A stretch of DNA of 64,000 nt. Origin: Polaromonas jejuensis NBRC 106434. GTDB lineage: Bacteria > Pseudomonadota > Gammaproteobacteria > Burkholderiales > Burkholderiaceae_C. The notes under the pieces were generated by a model. The model had not been told where the DNA came from, made no database searches, and saw nothing but the letters and a program-made list of their open reading frames with translations. This document shows positions 41,239 through 50,722 of the stretch, piece after piece. Position 1 is the first letter of the stretch. Every line of letters begins with the position of its first letter. The stretch is taken from the NCBI RefSeq assembly GCF_001598235.1, contig NZ_BCYO01000011.1, forward strand, positions 1 through 64,000. The letters are read 5' to 3'. The translations under genes and the position numbers were made by a program.

Positions 41239-42429
41239 ATGACCAAATCAAAACCCAGGCAATCGGTCCCGGTGCCTCGCGCCAGGGATTCCGTCAGCGC
41301 CACTGCTGCGCTACCGGACGATTGCCAGGTTGTGCTGGTGTTGCAAGGCGGGGGTGCGCTGGGGGCTTACCAGGCCGGTGTTTACGAAGGATTGCACGAG
41401 GCCGGTATCGAACCCGATTGGGTGATCGGCACCTCGATTGGCGCCATCAACGCATCATTGATCGTCGGCAATCGGCCCGGGCAACGCGTGGAGCGCCTGC
41501 GCACCTTTTGGCAAACGGTGGCGCTCAAGGGATTGGCTTCGCTGTGGCCAGCACTGCCAGGCCAGCCCACGGCATGGTCGAATTTCCAGACGATGAGCCA
41601 AGGGCTGCCGGGATTTTTCGCCCCCAACCACCAGGCCTGGATTCATCCGCAGTTACCGCTGGATGAAGACGCCACCGGCTACTACCAGACAACGGCTCTG
41701 CGCGAGACGCTGGCGTCACTGGTGGAACCCGACCGACTCAACGCCGGGGCACCACGCATGACCCTGGGCGCGGTTAACGTGCGTACCGGCGCAATGCGGT
41801 ACTTCGACAGCCGCGATGAAACCCTTGAGCTGGCCCACATACTTGCGTCTGGCGCCTTGCCACCGGCTTTTCCGCCCGTGCGGGTGGGCGATGAGTGGTA
41901 CTGGGACGGTGGCATCTACTCCAACACCCCGGTCGAGGCCGTGTTTGACGACCATCCGCGCCGCAACTCGCTTGTTTTCGCGGTGCAGTTGTGGCACCCG
42001 GACGGCGATTCGCCGCGCACGATGTCGCAGGTGACGACTCGACAAAAAGACATTCAGTATGCGAGCCGGGTGGACAGCCATGTGCAGCGGCAGGCACAAA
42101 TCCATCGGCTGCGGCACATCGTGCGCGAGCTGGGCAAGGAACTGCCTGCGGCGGCCCGAGCCCGGCCAGAAATCCAGGAGATGGTGCGCTATGGCTGCGG
42201 CACCGTCATGCACTTGGTGAATCTGGTCGTGCCACGCCTGCCTGGTGAGGACTATTCCAAAGACATGGACTTCAGCAGAACAAGCATAGAGTCACGCTGG
42301 AATGCCGGTATCCAAGATGTCAGGTCGGCGTTCGCTAAACGTGCCTGGCTGCAACCGGTCGATGCGATGCAAGGTCTCGTGGTGCACGAGCCGGATCCGG
42401 GCCGTCCGATTGAAAAGTCGATGGATTGA
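41239..42429 (+). CDS. patatin-like phospholipase with DUF3734 domain
   Basis: 396 residues from MTKSKPRQSVPVPRARDSVS. VVLVLQGGGALGAYQAGVYE is the oxyanion loop, IGTSIGAINASL the GXSXG nucleophile (Ser), and YWDGGIYSNTPVEAVFDDHP holds the DG(G) catalytic Asp. The C-terminal 100 residues with QYASRVDSHVQRQAQIHRLR match the DUF3734 extension. Members cluster with PHB metabolism in many proteobacteria. Located alone here. Confidence 0.9.
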   Translation: MTKSKPRQSVPVPRARDSVSATAALPDDCQVVLVLQGGGALGAYQAGVYEGLHEAGIEPDWVIGTSIGAINASLIVGNRPGQRVERLRTFWQTVALKGLASLWPALPGQPTAWSNFQTMSQGLPGFFAPNHQAWIHPQLPLDEDATGYYQTTALRETLASLVEPDRLNAGAPRMTLGAVNVRTGAMRYFDSRDETLELAHILASGALPPAFPPVRVGDEWYWDGGIYSNTPVEAVFDDHPRRNSLVFAVQLWHPDGDSPRTMSQVTTRQKDIQYASRVDSHVQRQAQIHRLRHIVRELGKELPAAARARPEIQEMVRYGCGTVMHLVNLVVPRLPGEDYSKDMDFSRTSIESRWNAGIQDVRSAFAKRAWLQPVDAMQGLVVHEPDPGRPIEKSMD

Positions 42430-42503
42430 CCGCGGACGAAGCTCAAGACGGCAGCAGGTGCGGCCAACCCGCTGGATGCTCTGGCGGTATGAGGCCCTGG
42501 ATC

Positions 42504-42562
42504 GCTATGTTTTTAATAGCAGCTTGCGGCCAATGCATAAGGGCTTGACCCGGATTTCTTCA
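42504..42562 (+). repeat. dispersed repeat copy, intergenic
   Basis: Core GCTATGTTTTTAATAGC at 42504-42520; tail AGCTTGCGGCCAATGCATAA then GGGCTTGACCCGGATTTCTTC. Lies in the 344-bp gap between the patatin gene and thyA, which otherwise shows nothing recognisable. Confidence 0.75.
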
Positions 42563-42773
42563 TGAACCAGGAAGTCATTGCACACAACCGGGAGCCAATA
42601 CCAGTGCATCCCGCAGGAAGGTGAAGCGCGGTCTGGCAAAGCCGCCCACGAAGCGTCCAGGGCAGGAGACCAGCAGCCAAACCCAGTCCGCATAAAATCT
42701 GCCTTCCTCGGCCTGGAAAAGTTGCTGCTGCAGCGGGACAAGGCACCCAAAATCATCAAGCTGTTAGCCATCC

Positions 42774-43628
42774 ATGAACACCTCTCCCGAAACACGCCCT
42801 AACCGCCCGCTTCGCTCCCAGTACGAAGACTTCATGCGCCACGTGGACACGCATGGTGTCTTCAAGGCCGACCGCACCGGCACAGGGACCAAAAGCGTGT
42901 TTGGCCACCAGATGCGCTTCGACCTGAACGAAGGTTTTCCGCTGGTGACCACCAAGAAGGTCCACCTCAAATCCATCGTGCTCGAGCTGCTGTGGTTTCT
43001 GCAGGGCTCCAGCGACAACAACTGGCTGAAGGAGCGTGGCGTCACGATTTGGGACGAATGGGCGCGCGAAGACGGCGACCTGGGCCCGGTCTATGGCGTG
43101 CAGTGGCGCAGCTGGCCGACACCGGACGGCGGCCACATCGACCAGATTGCCGAAGTCATCAAGACCCTGAAAACCAACCCCGATTCGCGCCGCATCATCG
43201 TGAGCGCCTGGAACGTGGCCGAGCTGTCCAGGATGGCGCTGATGCCCTGCCACGCCTTTTTCCAGTTTTACGTGGCGCCTGCCACTGAGGCTGGCGGTAA
43301 AGGCAAGCTCAGTTGCCAGCTCTACCAGCGCAGTGCCGACATCTTCCTCGGCGTGCCCTTCAACATCGCCAGCTACGCCCTGCTCACCCACATGGTGGCG
43401 CAGCAGTGCGACCTGGACGTGGGCGACTTCATCTGGACCGGCGGCGACTGCCACATCTACAGCAACCACCAGGAACAGGTGGCGCTGCAGCTGAGCCGCA
43501 CCCCCTACCCCTACCCCACGCTGAAGATCAAGCGCAAGCCTGATTCCATCTTCGACTACCAGTTTGAAGACTTCGAGTTCCTGGACTACCAGCACCACCC
43601 GGCCATCAAGGCGCCGGTGGCGGTGTAA
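42774..43628 (+). CDS. thyA: thymidylate synthase
   Basis: 284 residues. The catalytic Cys is Cys159 in [32 protein letters not shown] (folate/phosphate region), [20 protein letters not shown] and [12 protein letters not shown]-like segments ([20 protein letters not shown]) are standard. Residues 187-200 ([19 protein letters not shown] region) include a small insertion relative to E. coli. Followed directly by folA, the usual folate-cycle pair. Confidence 0.97.
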   Translation: MNTSPETRPNRPLRSQYEDFMRHVDTHGVFKADRTGTGTKSVFGHQMRFDLNEGFPLVTTKKVHLKSIVLELLWFLQGSSDNNWLKERGVTIWDEWAREDGDLGPVYGVQWRSWPTPDGGHIDQIAEVIKTLKTNPDSRRIIVSAWNVAELSRMALMPCHAFFQFYVAPATEAGGKGKLSCQLYQRSADIFLGVPFNIASYALLTHMVAQQCDLDVGDFIWTGGDCHIYSNHQEQVALQLSRTPYPYPTLKIKRKPDSIFDYQFEDFEFLDYQHHPAIKAPVAV

Positions 43629-43646
43629 ATGGATTTAGGGCAGCCC

Positions 43647-44150
43647 ATGAACATCAACATGATTTTTGCCCGCGCCGCCAATGGCGTGATCGGCAACAAC
43701 AATCGCCTGCCCTGGCATTTGCCGGAGGACATGGCGCACTTCAAACGCCTGACCCAGGGCTGGCCCGTCATCATGGGGCGCAAGACCTGGGACTCGCTGC
43801 CCGCCAAATTCCGCCCCCTGCCCGGCCGCGCCAACGTGGTCATCACGCGGCAGCCGGACTGGCAGGAAGCGGGTGCGCAGCCCGCCGCCAGCCTGGCCGA
43901 GGCGCTGAAACTGTGCGCATCCTCGGAACAGGTCTGGGTCATTGGCGGCGCGCAAATCTACGCCCAGGCCGAGCCCCTGGCCGACCGCATTGAAGTCACC
44001 GAAATTGCCCAGAACTTTGAAGGCGATGCTTTTGCACCCCGGCTGGGGCCGGAATGGACAGAAGCCGCGCGCGAAGACCATGTGTCGAGCAACGGGCTGA
44101 AGTTCAGTTTTATTACCTACGGCAAACACAACACCAACCAAGGGAATTGA
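43647..44150 (+). CDS. folA: dihydrofolate reductase
   Basis: 167 residues from MNINMIFARAANGVIGNNNR, chosen because TTTAGGG lies just upstream; six codons more if started at 43629. NRLPWHLPEDMAHFKRLTQG with the catalytic acid (Glu of PED), VIMGRKTWDSLP for NADPH, and VWVIGGAQIYAQAEPLADRI are conserved. It regenerates tetrahydrofolate after thymidylate synthase and sits directly downstream of thyA. Confidence 0.96.
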   Translation: MNINMIFARAANGVIGNNNRLPWHLPEDMAHFKRLTQGWPVIMGRKTWDSLPAKFRPLPGRANVVITRQPDWQEAGAQPAASLAEALKLCASSEQVWVIGGAQIYAQAEPLADRIEVTEIAQNFEGDAFAPRLGPEWTEAAREDHVSSNGLKFSFITYGKHNTNQGN

Positions 44151-44151
44151 C

Positions 44152-44748
44152 ATGTCAGAAGGCGGATTTCACGTACACGGGCCACACGACCATGAGCTGG
44201 AGCATGCGGCCCAGGGCGGGCATGGCGCTCACGAGAATGGTGGCGGCGGCATGATCGCGCAGATCGCCGTCATCACGGCCATCATCGCCACCGTAGGCGC
44301 GATCTTTTCGTATATGGGCGGCGCCACGCAAGCCAATGCCGGCCTGTACAAAAACAACGCATCCATCAAAAAGACCGAAGCGGCCAACCAGTGGGCCTTC
44401 TACCAGGCCAAGAGCACCAAGCAGTCGCTGGCCGAATTTGCCCGCGACTTGGCGCCCGAAGATAAAAAGGCCGGCTACCAGGGCAGGGTTGATCGCTACG
44501 ACAAGGAAAAGAGCGAGATCAAGGTGGTTGCCGAAAAGCTGGAAAGCGAGGCCACAGCCTGGGACAAGTCCTCCGACGAGCAGATGCACCAGCACCACCG
44601 CTGGGCGCAAGCCACCACGGTGCTGCAGGTTTCCATTGCCCTGGCGGCAATTGCACTGCTGACACGCAAGAAGTGGCTGGAGTACGGGATGTTCGCGCTG
44701 GCCGGTGTGGGCCTGGCGCTGGGCGCCCTGGCTTGGCTACATATTTGA
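44152..44748 (+). CDS. DUF4337 membrane protein
   Basis: 198 residues. A His-rich start (GFHVHGPHDHELEHAAQGGH) precedes a helix (AQIAVITAIIATVGAIFSYM), a charged coiled-coil-like middle (KKTEAANQWAFYQAKSTKQS, KEKSEIKVVAEKLESEATAW) and two C-terminal helices. This is the DUF4337 arrangement; function unknown. One base after folA, so cotranscribed. Its stop codon TGA is inside the core of a dispersed repeat. Confidence 0.87.
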   Translation: MSEGGFHVHGPHDHELEHAAQGGHGAHENGGGGMIAQIAVITAIIATVGAIFSYMGGATQANAGLYKNNASIKKTEAANQWAFYQAKSTKQSLAEFARDLAPEDKKAGYQGRVDRYDKEKSEIKVVAEKLESEATAWDKSSDEQMHQHHRWAQATTVLQVSIALAAIALLTRKKWLEYGMFALAGVGLALGALAWLHI

Positions 44749-44791
44749 TAGCAACTTATGCCCGTTCTTACTGGGCTGGAGCCCCGAAACC
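44736..44791 (+). repeat. dispersed repeat copy at the DUF4337/xth junction
   Basis: Core GCTACATATTTGATAGC at 44736-44752, tail AACTTATGCCCGTTCTTACT then GGGCTGGAGCCCCGAAACC, ending one base before the xth ATG. It supplies the DUF4337 stop and the 5' leader of xth, including the only candidate ribosome site (GGGCTGGAG). Confidence 0.75.
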
Positions 44792-45568
44792 ATGAAAATT
44801 GCCACCTGGAACGTTAATTCACTGGCGGTGCGGCTGCCGCAGGTACTGGACTGGCTCGCCGCCAATCCGGTCGATGCGCTGTGCCTGCAGGAGCTCAAGC
44901 TCAGCGACGAGAAGTTCCCCCTCAAAGAGCTGGAAGCGGCGGGTTACCAGAGCGCGGTATTTGGCCAGAAAACCTACAACGGCGTGGCCATTTTGAGCCG
45001 CACGCCGGCACGCGACGTGGTGAAGAACATCACCGGCTTCGCCGACGAGCAGTCGCGCGTGATTTCCGCCACGCTGGACACGCCCCAGGGCGAACTGCGC
45101 GTGATCAATGGCTACTTCGTCAATGGACAGGAGCCGGGCAGCGAGAAGTTCGCCTACAAGATGCGCTGGCTGGACGCGCTGCGCGAGCAGGTGCGCGCGG
45201 AGCTCGCGGCGCATCCGAGGCTGGTGCTGCTGGGCGACTTCAACGTCGCACCTGAAGACCGCGATTCCTACGATCCCGAGGGCCTGCGCGAAACCATTCA
45301 TCACACGACGCAGGAGCGCGACCACTTCAAGGCGCTGCTGGGGCTGGGCCTGATTGACGCCTTCCGGCTGTTCGAGCAGCCCGCGAAGAGCTACTCGTGG
45401 TGGGACTACCGCATGCTCGGCTTCCAGAAGAACCGCGGCCTGCGCATCGACCATATACTCGTGAGCGACGCCCTCAAGCCGCTCGTCAAGGCCTGCGTCA
45501 TTGACCGCGTTCCGCGCAAGAACAAGCAACCTAGCGATCACGCACCGGTGATCGCCGAGTTCACCTAG
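44792..45568 (+). CDS. xth: exodeoxyribonuclease III
   Basis: 258 residues from MKIATWNVNSLAVRLPQVLD. LCLQELKLSDEKFP holds the metal Glu, GVAILSRTP, VLLGDFNVAPEDRDSYDPEG the Asp/Asn pair, LRIDHILVSDALKP and SDHAPVIAEF the catalytic Asp/His. Complete set for an AP endonuclease/3'-5' exonuclease in DNA repair. Its TAG stop uses the first base of the next dispersed repeat. Confidence 0.95.
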   Translation: MKIATWNVNSLAVRLPQVLDWLAANPVDALCLQELKLSDEKFPLKELEAAGYQSAVFGQKTYNGVAILSRTPARDVVKNITGFADEQSRVISATLDTPQGELRVINGYFVNGQEPGSEKFAYKMRWLDALREQVRAELAAHPRLVLLGDFNVAPEDRDSYDPEGLRETIHHTTQERDHFKALLGLGLIDAFRLFEQPAKSYSWWDYRMLGFQKNRGLRIDHILVSDALKPLVKACVIDRVPRKNKQPSDHAPVIAEFT

Positions 45569-45620
45569 CTATAAAAACAATAGCTTCTTTCGACCGTAGT
45601 ACAAGAGCTACAGCCCAGAT
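45568..45620 (+). repeat. dispersed repeat copy between xth and ntrC
   Basis: Core GCTATAAAAACAATAGC at 45568-45584, tail TTCTTTCGACCGTAGTACAA then GAGCTACAGCCCAGATTCA. It fills exactly the space between the convergent stops of xth and ntrC, providing the last base of the xth stop. Confidence 0.75.
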
Positions 45621-47141
45621 TCACTCAAGATTCAATTCCTGAATCTTGCGCGTGATGGTGTTGCGGCCAATCCCGAGTTTTTGCGCCGCCTCAATCCGGC
45701 GCCCGCGCGTGTTGGTCAGCGCGGTCTGGATCAGCCTGGACTCAAAGCGGCGTGTCAGCACGTCCCAGATATCGTGGCGCCCAGCGGCCAGCAAGGCCAG
45801 CGCCTCGGCTTCCAGCCCGCTCTCCCAGCCGGACGCAGCGCCCACTGGAAGCGCTGCCACCGGGGCAAACGCTTCGGGCAGCGGCGCAGCCGGCACCGGC
45901 TCAAGCGCCCCGCCCGCCTCGGGCTTGGCGGCCTCCATTTTTTCAAGCGGCGCCACGGCCTTGAACATCTCCGACACGCTATCCAATACTTCAGGCGGCA
46001 GGTCTTTGGGCTCAATCACCTGCGCGGGCGCCATCACGGTGAGCCAGTGGCAGATGTTCTCGAGCTGGCGCACATTGCCGGGAAAACTGAAATTGCTCAG
46101 CAGCTGCAGGGCCGTGTCTGAAATGCGCTTGGGCTCCACGCCCAGCTGCTTGGCGCTTTGCTGCAGGAAATGCCGGGCCAGCATGAACACATCCTCGCGC
46201 CGCTCGCGCAGGGCGGGCAGGCGCAGGCGAATCACGTTGAGGCGGTGAAACAGGTCTTCGCGGAAACCGCCTTCCTTGACGCGTTGCTCCAGGTCCTGGT
46301 GGGTGGCAGCAATCACGCGCACATTGGCCTTGACGGCGTTGTGGCCGCCGACGCGGTAAAAATGCCCGTCGCTGAGCACACGCAGCAGGCGGGTCTGCAG
46401 GTCAAACGGCATGTCGCCGATTTCATCGAGAAACAGCGTGCCGCCCTCGGCCTGCTCAAAGCGCCCACGCCGCATGCTCTGCGCGCCGGTGAAGGCGCCG
46501 CGCTCGTGGCCGAACAGCTCGCTCTCCAGCAGGTCCTTGGGGATGGCCGCCGTGTTGATGGCCACAAAGGGCCCGTTGGCGCGTGGCGAATGCTTGTGCA
46601 GCGCGCGCGCCACCAGTTCCTTGCCGGAGCCCGATTCACCGGTGATCATCACCGTCACCATGCTCTGGCTCAGCCGGCCAATCGCGCGGAAGACGTCCTG
46701 CATGGCGGGCGCCTGGCCCAGCATTTCCGGGGCCGCCGCCATGCGCTCTTCGGCCACTTCCTCGCGCTGGCTTTCTTCGACCGCGCGGCGGATCAGCTCC
46801 ACCGCCTTAGGCAGGTCAAACGGTTTGGGCAGGTATTCAAAGGCACCGCCCTGAAAGGCGGCCACGGCACTGTCCAGGTCCGAGAACGCCGTCATGATGA
46901 TGACCGGCAGGCCGGGCAGTTTCTCCTTGACCTTCTCCAGCAGGTCCAGGCCCGAGCCGCCTGGCATGCGGATGTCGCTCACGAGGATTTGCGGCCCGTC
47001 TTCTTCAGTGGCGGTTTCAAGCGCCGCGAGCACTTCGCGGGGGTTGGTGAAGCTGCGCGTCGGAAGATCCTCGCGCAGCAGGGCCTTTTCCAGTACAAAC
47101 CGGATGGATTGGTCATCGTCAACGATCCAGATCGGTTTCAT
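45621..47141 (-). CDS. ntrC: nitrogen regulation response regulator NtrC
   Basis: 506 residues from MKPIWIVDDDQSIRFVLEKA. Receiver domain with Asp in ILVSDIRMPGGSGLDLL; sigma54 AAA+ domain with GESGSGKELVARALH (Walker A), GAFTGAQSMRRGRFEQAEGG (GAFTGA loop) and FLDEIGDMP (Walker B); C-terminal Fis-type helix-turn-helix GRRIEAAQKLGIGRNTITRK. An Ala/Pro-rich linker of about 60 residues before it makes it longer than the E. coli protein (469). It activates glnA and other nitrogen genes when phosphorylated by NtrB. Confidence 0.96.
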   Translation of the reverse strand: MKPIWIVDDDQSIRFVLEKALLREDLPTRSFTNPREVLAALETATEEDGPQILVSDIRMPGGSGLDLLEKVKEKLPGLPVIIMTAFSDLDSAVAAFQGGAFEYLPKPFDLPKAVELIRRAVEESQREEVAEERMAAAPEMLGQAPAMQDVFRAIGRLSQSMVTVMITGESGSGKELVARALHKHSPRANGPFVAINTAAIPKDLLESELFGHERGAFTGAQSMRRGRFEQAEGGTLFLDEIGDMPFDLQTRLLRVLSDGHFYRVGGHNAVKANVRVIAATHQDLEQRVKEGGFREDLFHRLNVIRLRLPALRERREDVFMLARHFLQQSAKQLGVEPKRISDTALQLLSNFSFPGNVRQLENICHWLTVMAPAQVIEPKDLPPEVLDSVSEMFKAVAPLEKMEAAKPEAGGALEPVPAAPLPEAFAPVAALPVGAASGWESGLEAEALALLAAGRHDIWDVLTRRFESRLIQTALTNTRGRRIEAAQKLGIGRNTITRKIQELNLE

Positions 47142-47218
47142 GTTGTGCGGTCCCTTTCTTGCGTTCAGTGCCGTTCGCACTGATGGCGTTATTGATCAAT
47201 TCATGAAGAGAACACACT

Positions 47219-48325
47219 TCAAGGCAGCGGTATCAGCAGCTTGAAATCTGTACGGCCCGGCACGCTGTCGCACTCAATCAAACCGTGGTGTTGCTGGACA
47301 AAAGTTTGCGCCAATGTCAGCCCCAGCCCCGAACCACCGTCACGCCCCGAGATCAGCGGAGAGAAGATGCGGTCTTTGATGGAGTCCGGCACACCCGGTC
47401 CATTGTCAATAACATGCAATTCCAGTGCCAGGCGATAGCGCTGCTTGCCAAAAGTAACCTGTCGGGCAATTCGCGTGCGGAAAGTGATCTGCGCATCGCC
47501 GGCCGCCACGCGCTCGGCCAGCGCCTGTGCCGCGTTGTGGGCGATGTTCAGCACCGCCTGGATCAGCTGCTCACGATCGCCGCGGAAATCGGGAATCGAG
47601 ATGTCGTAGTCGCGTCTCACGCGCAAGCCTTTGGGAAACTCGGCGAGTATCAGCGAGCGTACGCGCTCGCAGACTTCGTGGATATTCACATCGCCCACCA
47701 GGTGCGGCCGGCGGTGCGGCGCCAGCAGGCGGTCCACCAGGGTCTGCAGGCGGTCGGCCTCGTGGATGATGACCTGCGTGTACTCGGTGAGGTCCTTGTC
47801 GATTTCCATCTGCAGCAGCTGCGCCGCGCCGCGAATGCCGCCCAGCGGGTTCTTGATTTCGTGCGCCAGATTGCGGATCAACTCCTTGTTGGCCTGGGCC
47901 TGGTCGATCAGGCGCTCTTCGCGCTCCTGCTTGGCCTGCTGCTCCAGCGGCAGCATTTCCACAATCACCTCGCCCGGCGTATCGGTTTGGGCCACCACCA
48001 CATGCACCGGCAGGGGTTCGTGGTTGATGCGCTTGAGCCAGGCGTCATAGCGCAGGGCGGCAAATTCGTTGCTGTTCGCGCCCTCGAGCGCATTTTGCAG
48101 AATCAGCGGCTCGGTAAAAAACTCCGGAAACTGCGAGCCTTCGATGGTGCGCCTGGAGGTGCCCAGCGCATCTTCCAGCGCCGCATTGGCGAACACCACG
48201 CAGCCATCGGTGCTGACCACCGCCACCAGCGTGGCCAGAAGGTCAAACGATTGAAAGCGGGGCGAGCCCGAAACCGTGGAAGCGGCTGAAACGAGGGGGG
48301 GTTTTGGCTTGTTCAAGCCATCCAT
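47219..48325 (-). CDS. ntrB: nitrogen regulation sensor kinase NtrB
   Basis: 368 residues. N-terminal PAS domain (FQSFDLLATLVAVVSTDGCV), H-box NLAHEIKNPLGGIRGAAQLL with the phosphorylated His, N-box LNIAHNAAQALAERVAAGDA and G boxes VIDNGPGVP and GGSGLGLTLAQTFVQQHHGL. It phosphorylates or dephosphorylates NtrC under PII control. 77 bp upstream of ntrC on the same strand. Confidence 0.95.
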   Translation of the reverse strand: MDGLNKPKPPLVSAASTVSGSPRFQSFDLLATLVAVVSTDGCVVFANAALEDALGTSRRTIEGSQFPEFFTEPLILQNALEGANSNEFAALRYDAWLKRINHEPLPVHVVVAQTDTPGEVIVEMLPLEQQAKQEREERLIDQAQANKELIRNLAHEIKNPLGGIRGAAQLLQMEIDKDLTEYTQVIIHEADRLQTLVDRLLAPHRRPHLVGDVNIHEVCERVRSLILAEFPKGLRVRRDYDISIPDFRGDREQLIQAVLNIAHNAAQALAERVAAGDAQITFRTRIARQVTFGKQRYRLALELHVIDNGPGVPDSIKDRIFSPLISGRDGGSGLGLTLAQTFVQQHHGLIECDSVPGRTDFKLLIPLP

Positions 48326-48364
48326 TTTGGCTCAGAAGCAGTGACGCTTATGCCTGGCTTATGC

Positions 48365-48871
48365 CTAGTTTTGGGCCGGCAGGCGGGAAATCTCGCGTTT
48401 GAGGCCGGCAATATCGCTCTGGCTGCGCGCAATGCTGTCCTTGAGTTCCGCCACGCGGTCCAGGTAGCGCTGGTAGTTGCGCCCTTCGATGCCCTGCTTT
48501 TCGGGCTCGCCGTTGTTGTACTCTTTTTGCTGCTCGGCCAGCCTGGCTTCTGCCTTCTTCAGCTCGGCCTCCAGAATGGCGCGCGAGTCGCTGTCGCGGG
48601 CGCGCTGTTCGGGGCCATCAGCGCGCGCGCCACCGGAAGGCGGGGTTGCCGTGCGAGCAGGTGCCTTGGGCACGACCGTGCCCTGCATCACGGTGACATT
48701 GCCGCCCGACAGCAGCTTGCAGTTGCGATTCTGGGCATCCTTGGCGTTGTTGATGTACTCGGGCGCACCGCCGTTGGCCGAGACGCAGCGGTAAACCTGC
48801 TGCGCCCCGGCCGACCCCGCGGCACCGGCCAGCAGCAGGGACACAAGGGGCAGCAATAAGGTGTTTTTCAT
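48365..48871 (-). CDS. secreted DUF4124-domain protein
   Basis: 168 residues from MKNTLLLPLVSLLLAGAAGS, a signal peptide cleaved near AGAQ. The short DUF4124 domain follows (QQVYRCVSANGGAPEYINNA) and then a charged coiled-coil (ILEAELKKAEARLAEQQKEY, LDRVAELKDSIARSQSDIAG). Function unknown; a periplasmic structural or binding role is possible. Its location between glnA and ntrB is conserved in Burkholderiales as far as I recall. Confidence 0.83.
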   Translation of the reverse strand: MKNTLLLPLVSLLLAGAAGSAGAQQVYRCVSANGGAPEYINNAKDAQNRNCKLLSGGNVTVMQGTVVPKAPARTATPPSGGARADGPEQRARDSDSRAILEAELKKAEARLAEQQKEYNNGEPEKQGIEGRNYQRYLDRVAELKDSIARSQSDIAGLKREISRLPAQN

Positions 48872-48980
48872 AGGGAATCTGGGGAAACTGCAAGAGCGAA
48901 GTGATCTATCAAAGTGGTCTATCAGTATGCGGCAAAGCCTCAAATATACAAAGCCAAAACCCATCAGCCGCATGCCCATA

Positions 48981-49009
48981 AAAAAAGACGGCAAATGCCG
49001 TCCTTTTTT
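48981..49009. terminator. bidirectional Rho-independent terminator after glnA
   Basis: GACGGCA-AA-TGCCGTC stem (48987-49002) with six A on the left and a T-run on the right. On the minus strand it lies about 65 bp after the glnA stop; the A/T-runs on both sides let it work in both directions. Confidence 0.9.
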
Positions 49010-49069
49010 GACCACTAACTGTAAACAACAGTAAGCAGCCGCGGGTTACACCCTGGAACTACGCGCTGG

Positions 49070-50485
49070 TTACAGGGAGTAGTACATGTCGAACTCGATG
49101 GGGTGCGTGGCCTGGCGCAAGCGCGTCACTTCGCCCATCTTCAGCTCAATGTAAGCGTCCAGCATGCTGTCGGAGAACACGCCACCCTTGGTCAGGAAGC
49201 CGCGGCCCACGTCGAGGGCTTCCAGGGCCTGGTCCAGGCTGTGGCAGACGGTTGGCACTTTGGCATCTTCCTCGGGTGGCAGATGGTACAGGTCCTTGGT
49301 GGCGGCTTCGCCCGGATGGATCTTGTTTTCCACGCCGTCCAGACCGGCCATCATCAGGGCCGCGAAGCCGAGGTAAGGGTTCATCAGGGGATCGGGGAAA
49401 CGCGCTTCAATGCGGCGGCCCTTGGGGTTGGCTACATAAGGAATGCGGATGGAAGCCGAGCGGTTTTTGGCCGAGTAAGCCAGCTTGACCGGTGCTTCGT
49501 AGCCAGGAACCAGGCGCTTGTAGCTGTTGGTGCCGGGGTTGGTGATGGCGTTCAGGGCACGCGCATGCTTGATGATGCCGCCGACATAGTAGAGGGCGAA
49601 ATCGGACAGGCCGGCATAGCCGTCACCGGCGAACAGGTTCTTGCCGTCTTTCCAGATGGACTGGTGCACGTGCATGCCGGAGCCGTTGTCGCCCACGACG
49701 GGCTTGGGCATGAAGGTGGCGGTCTTGCCGTAGGCATGGGCCACGTTCTGCACCACGTACTTCAGGACCTGCGTCCAGTCGGCGCGTTCCACCAGCGTGC
49801 TGAACTTGGTGCCGATCTCGTTCTGGCCCGCACCGGCCACCTCGTGGTGGAACACTTCAACGGGAATGCCCAGTGATTCGAGGATCAGGGCCATTTCGGC
49901 GCGCATGTCCTGCATGCTGTCAACCGGAGGCACGGGGAAGTAGCCGCCCTTGACGGTGGGACGGTGGCCGCGGTTGCCGCCATCGAGCTTGGCGCCCGAA
50001 TTCCAGGGGGCTTCGTACTCTTCGATCTTGAAAAAGGTGCCCGACATGTCGGTGTTCCAGCGCACGTCGTCAAAGATGAAGAATTCAGGCTCGGGGCCGA
50101 AGTAGGCGGTGTCGCCCAGACCGGAAGCCTTGAGGTAGGCTTCAGCGCGCTTGGCGACGGAGCGTGGATCGCGGTCATAGGCTTTGCCATCGCTGGGCTC
50201 CACCACGTCGCAGCTCAGGAACAGCGTCGTTTCTTCATAGAAAGGATCGATGTTGGCGGTGTTGGGATCAGGCATCAGCTGCATGTCGGAAGCTTCAATG
50301 CCCTTCCAGCCCGCAATCGATGAGCCGTCAAACGCGTGGCCCGAAGTGAACTTGTCTTCGTCAAAGTGGGACACAGGCACGGTCACGTGCTGCTCCTTGC
50401 CCCGGGTGTCGGTAAAACGGAAGTCAACAAACTTGACTTCGTTTTCCTTGACCATTTTCATGACGTCTGCGACGGTCTTAGCCAT
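49070..50485 (-). CDS. glnA: type I glutamine synthetase
   Basis: 471 residues from [20 protein letters not shown], with CAGGAG upstream. [71 protein letters not shown]-type ([14 protein letters not shown]) and the adenylylation region NLYHLPPEE-like ([15 protein letters not shown]) are present. It makes glutamine from glutamate and ammonia as a dodecamer. Preceded by a sigma54 promoter and NtrC-type site and followed by a terminator. Confidence 0.97.
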   Translation of the reverse strand: MAKTVADVMKMVKENEVKFVDFRFTDTRGKEQHVTVPVSHFDEDKFTSGHAFDGSSIAGWKGIEASDMQLMPDPNTANIDPFYEETTLFLSCDVVEPSDGKAYDRDPRSVAKRAEAYLKASGLGDTAYFGPEPEFFIFDDVRWNTDMSGTFFKIEEYEAPWNSGAKLDGGNRGHRPTVKGGYFPVPPVDSMQDMRAEMALILESLGIPVEVFHHEVAGAGQNEIGTKFSTLVERADWTQVLKYVVQNVAHAYGKTATFMPKPVVGDNGSGMHVHQSIWKDGKNLFAGDGYAGLSDFALYYVGGIIKHARALNAITNPGTNSYKRLVPGYEAPVKLAYSAKNRSASIRIPYVANPKGRRIEARFPDPLMNPYLGFAALMMAGLDGVENKIHPGEAATKDLYHLPPEEDAKVPTVCHSLDQALEALDVGRGFLTKGGVFSDSMLDAYIELKMGEVTRLRQATHPIEFDMYYSL

Positions 50486-50544
50486 CAGAATCTCCTGTTG
50501 CTGGATGGTTGGTTGAATGAGAAATTGTTTGCAGGTCTGCTGAA

Positions 50545-50561
50545 TGCACTTTTTGTGCCAA
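50545..50561 (-). promoter_or_regulatory. sigma54 (RpoN) promoter of glnA
   Basis: Minus strand reads TTGGCACAAAAAGTGCA, that is TGGCAC-N5-GTGC, with the invariant GG and GC exactly ten bases apart (one mismatch to TTGC). It lies about 60 bp before the glnA start. Confidence 0.82.
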
Positions 50562-50700
50562 AGCCCAAGGCCCGTCAGTTTGCGACCCAACCCTCGATTG
50601 TGCCGCTATTGTGTCGCGATCCGGACGCCATTTCGTGCTTTCATGCAAACATTGAAAAGAGCCGGCCGCAGAACGCCCCATGATAGTGCAAATCCATATA

Positions 50701-50717
50701 TGCACCATTCAGGTGCA
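50701..50717. promoter_or_regulatory. NtrC binding site upstream of glnA
   Basis: TGCACC-ATTCA-GGTGCA is a perfect 6-bp-arm palindrome matching the NtrC consensus TGCAC(C/T)-N5-(G/A)GTGCA. It is about 150 bp upstream of the -24 element, a usual enhancer distance. A half site AGTGCA lies just before it at 50685-50690. Confidence 0.75.
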
Positions 50718-50722
50718 ATGAG

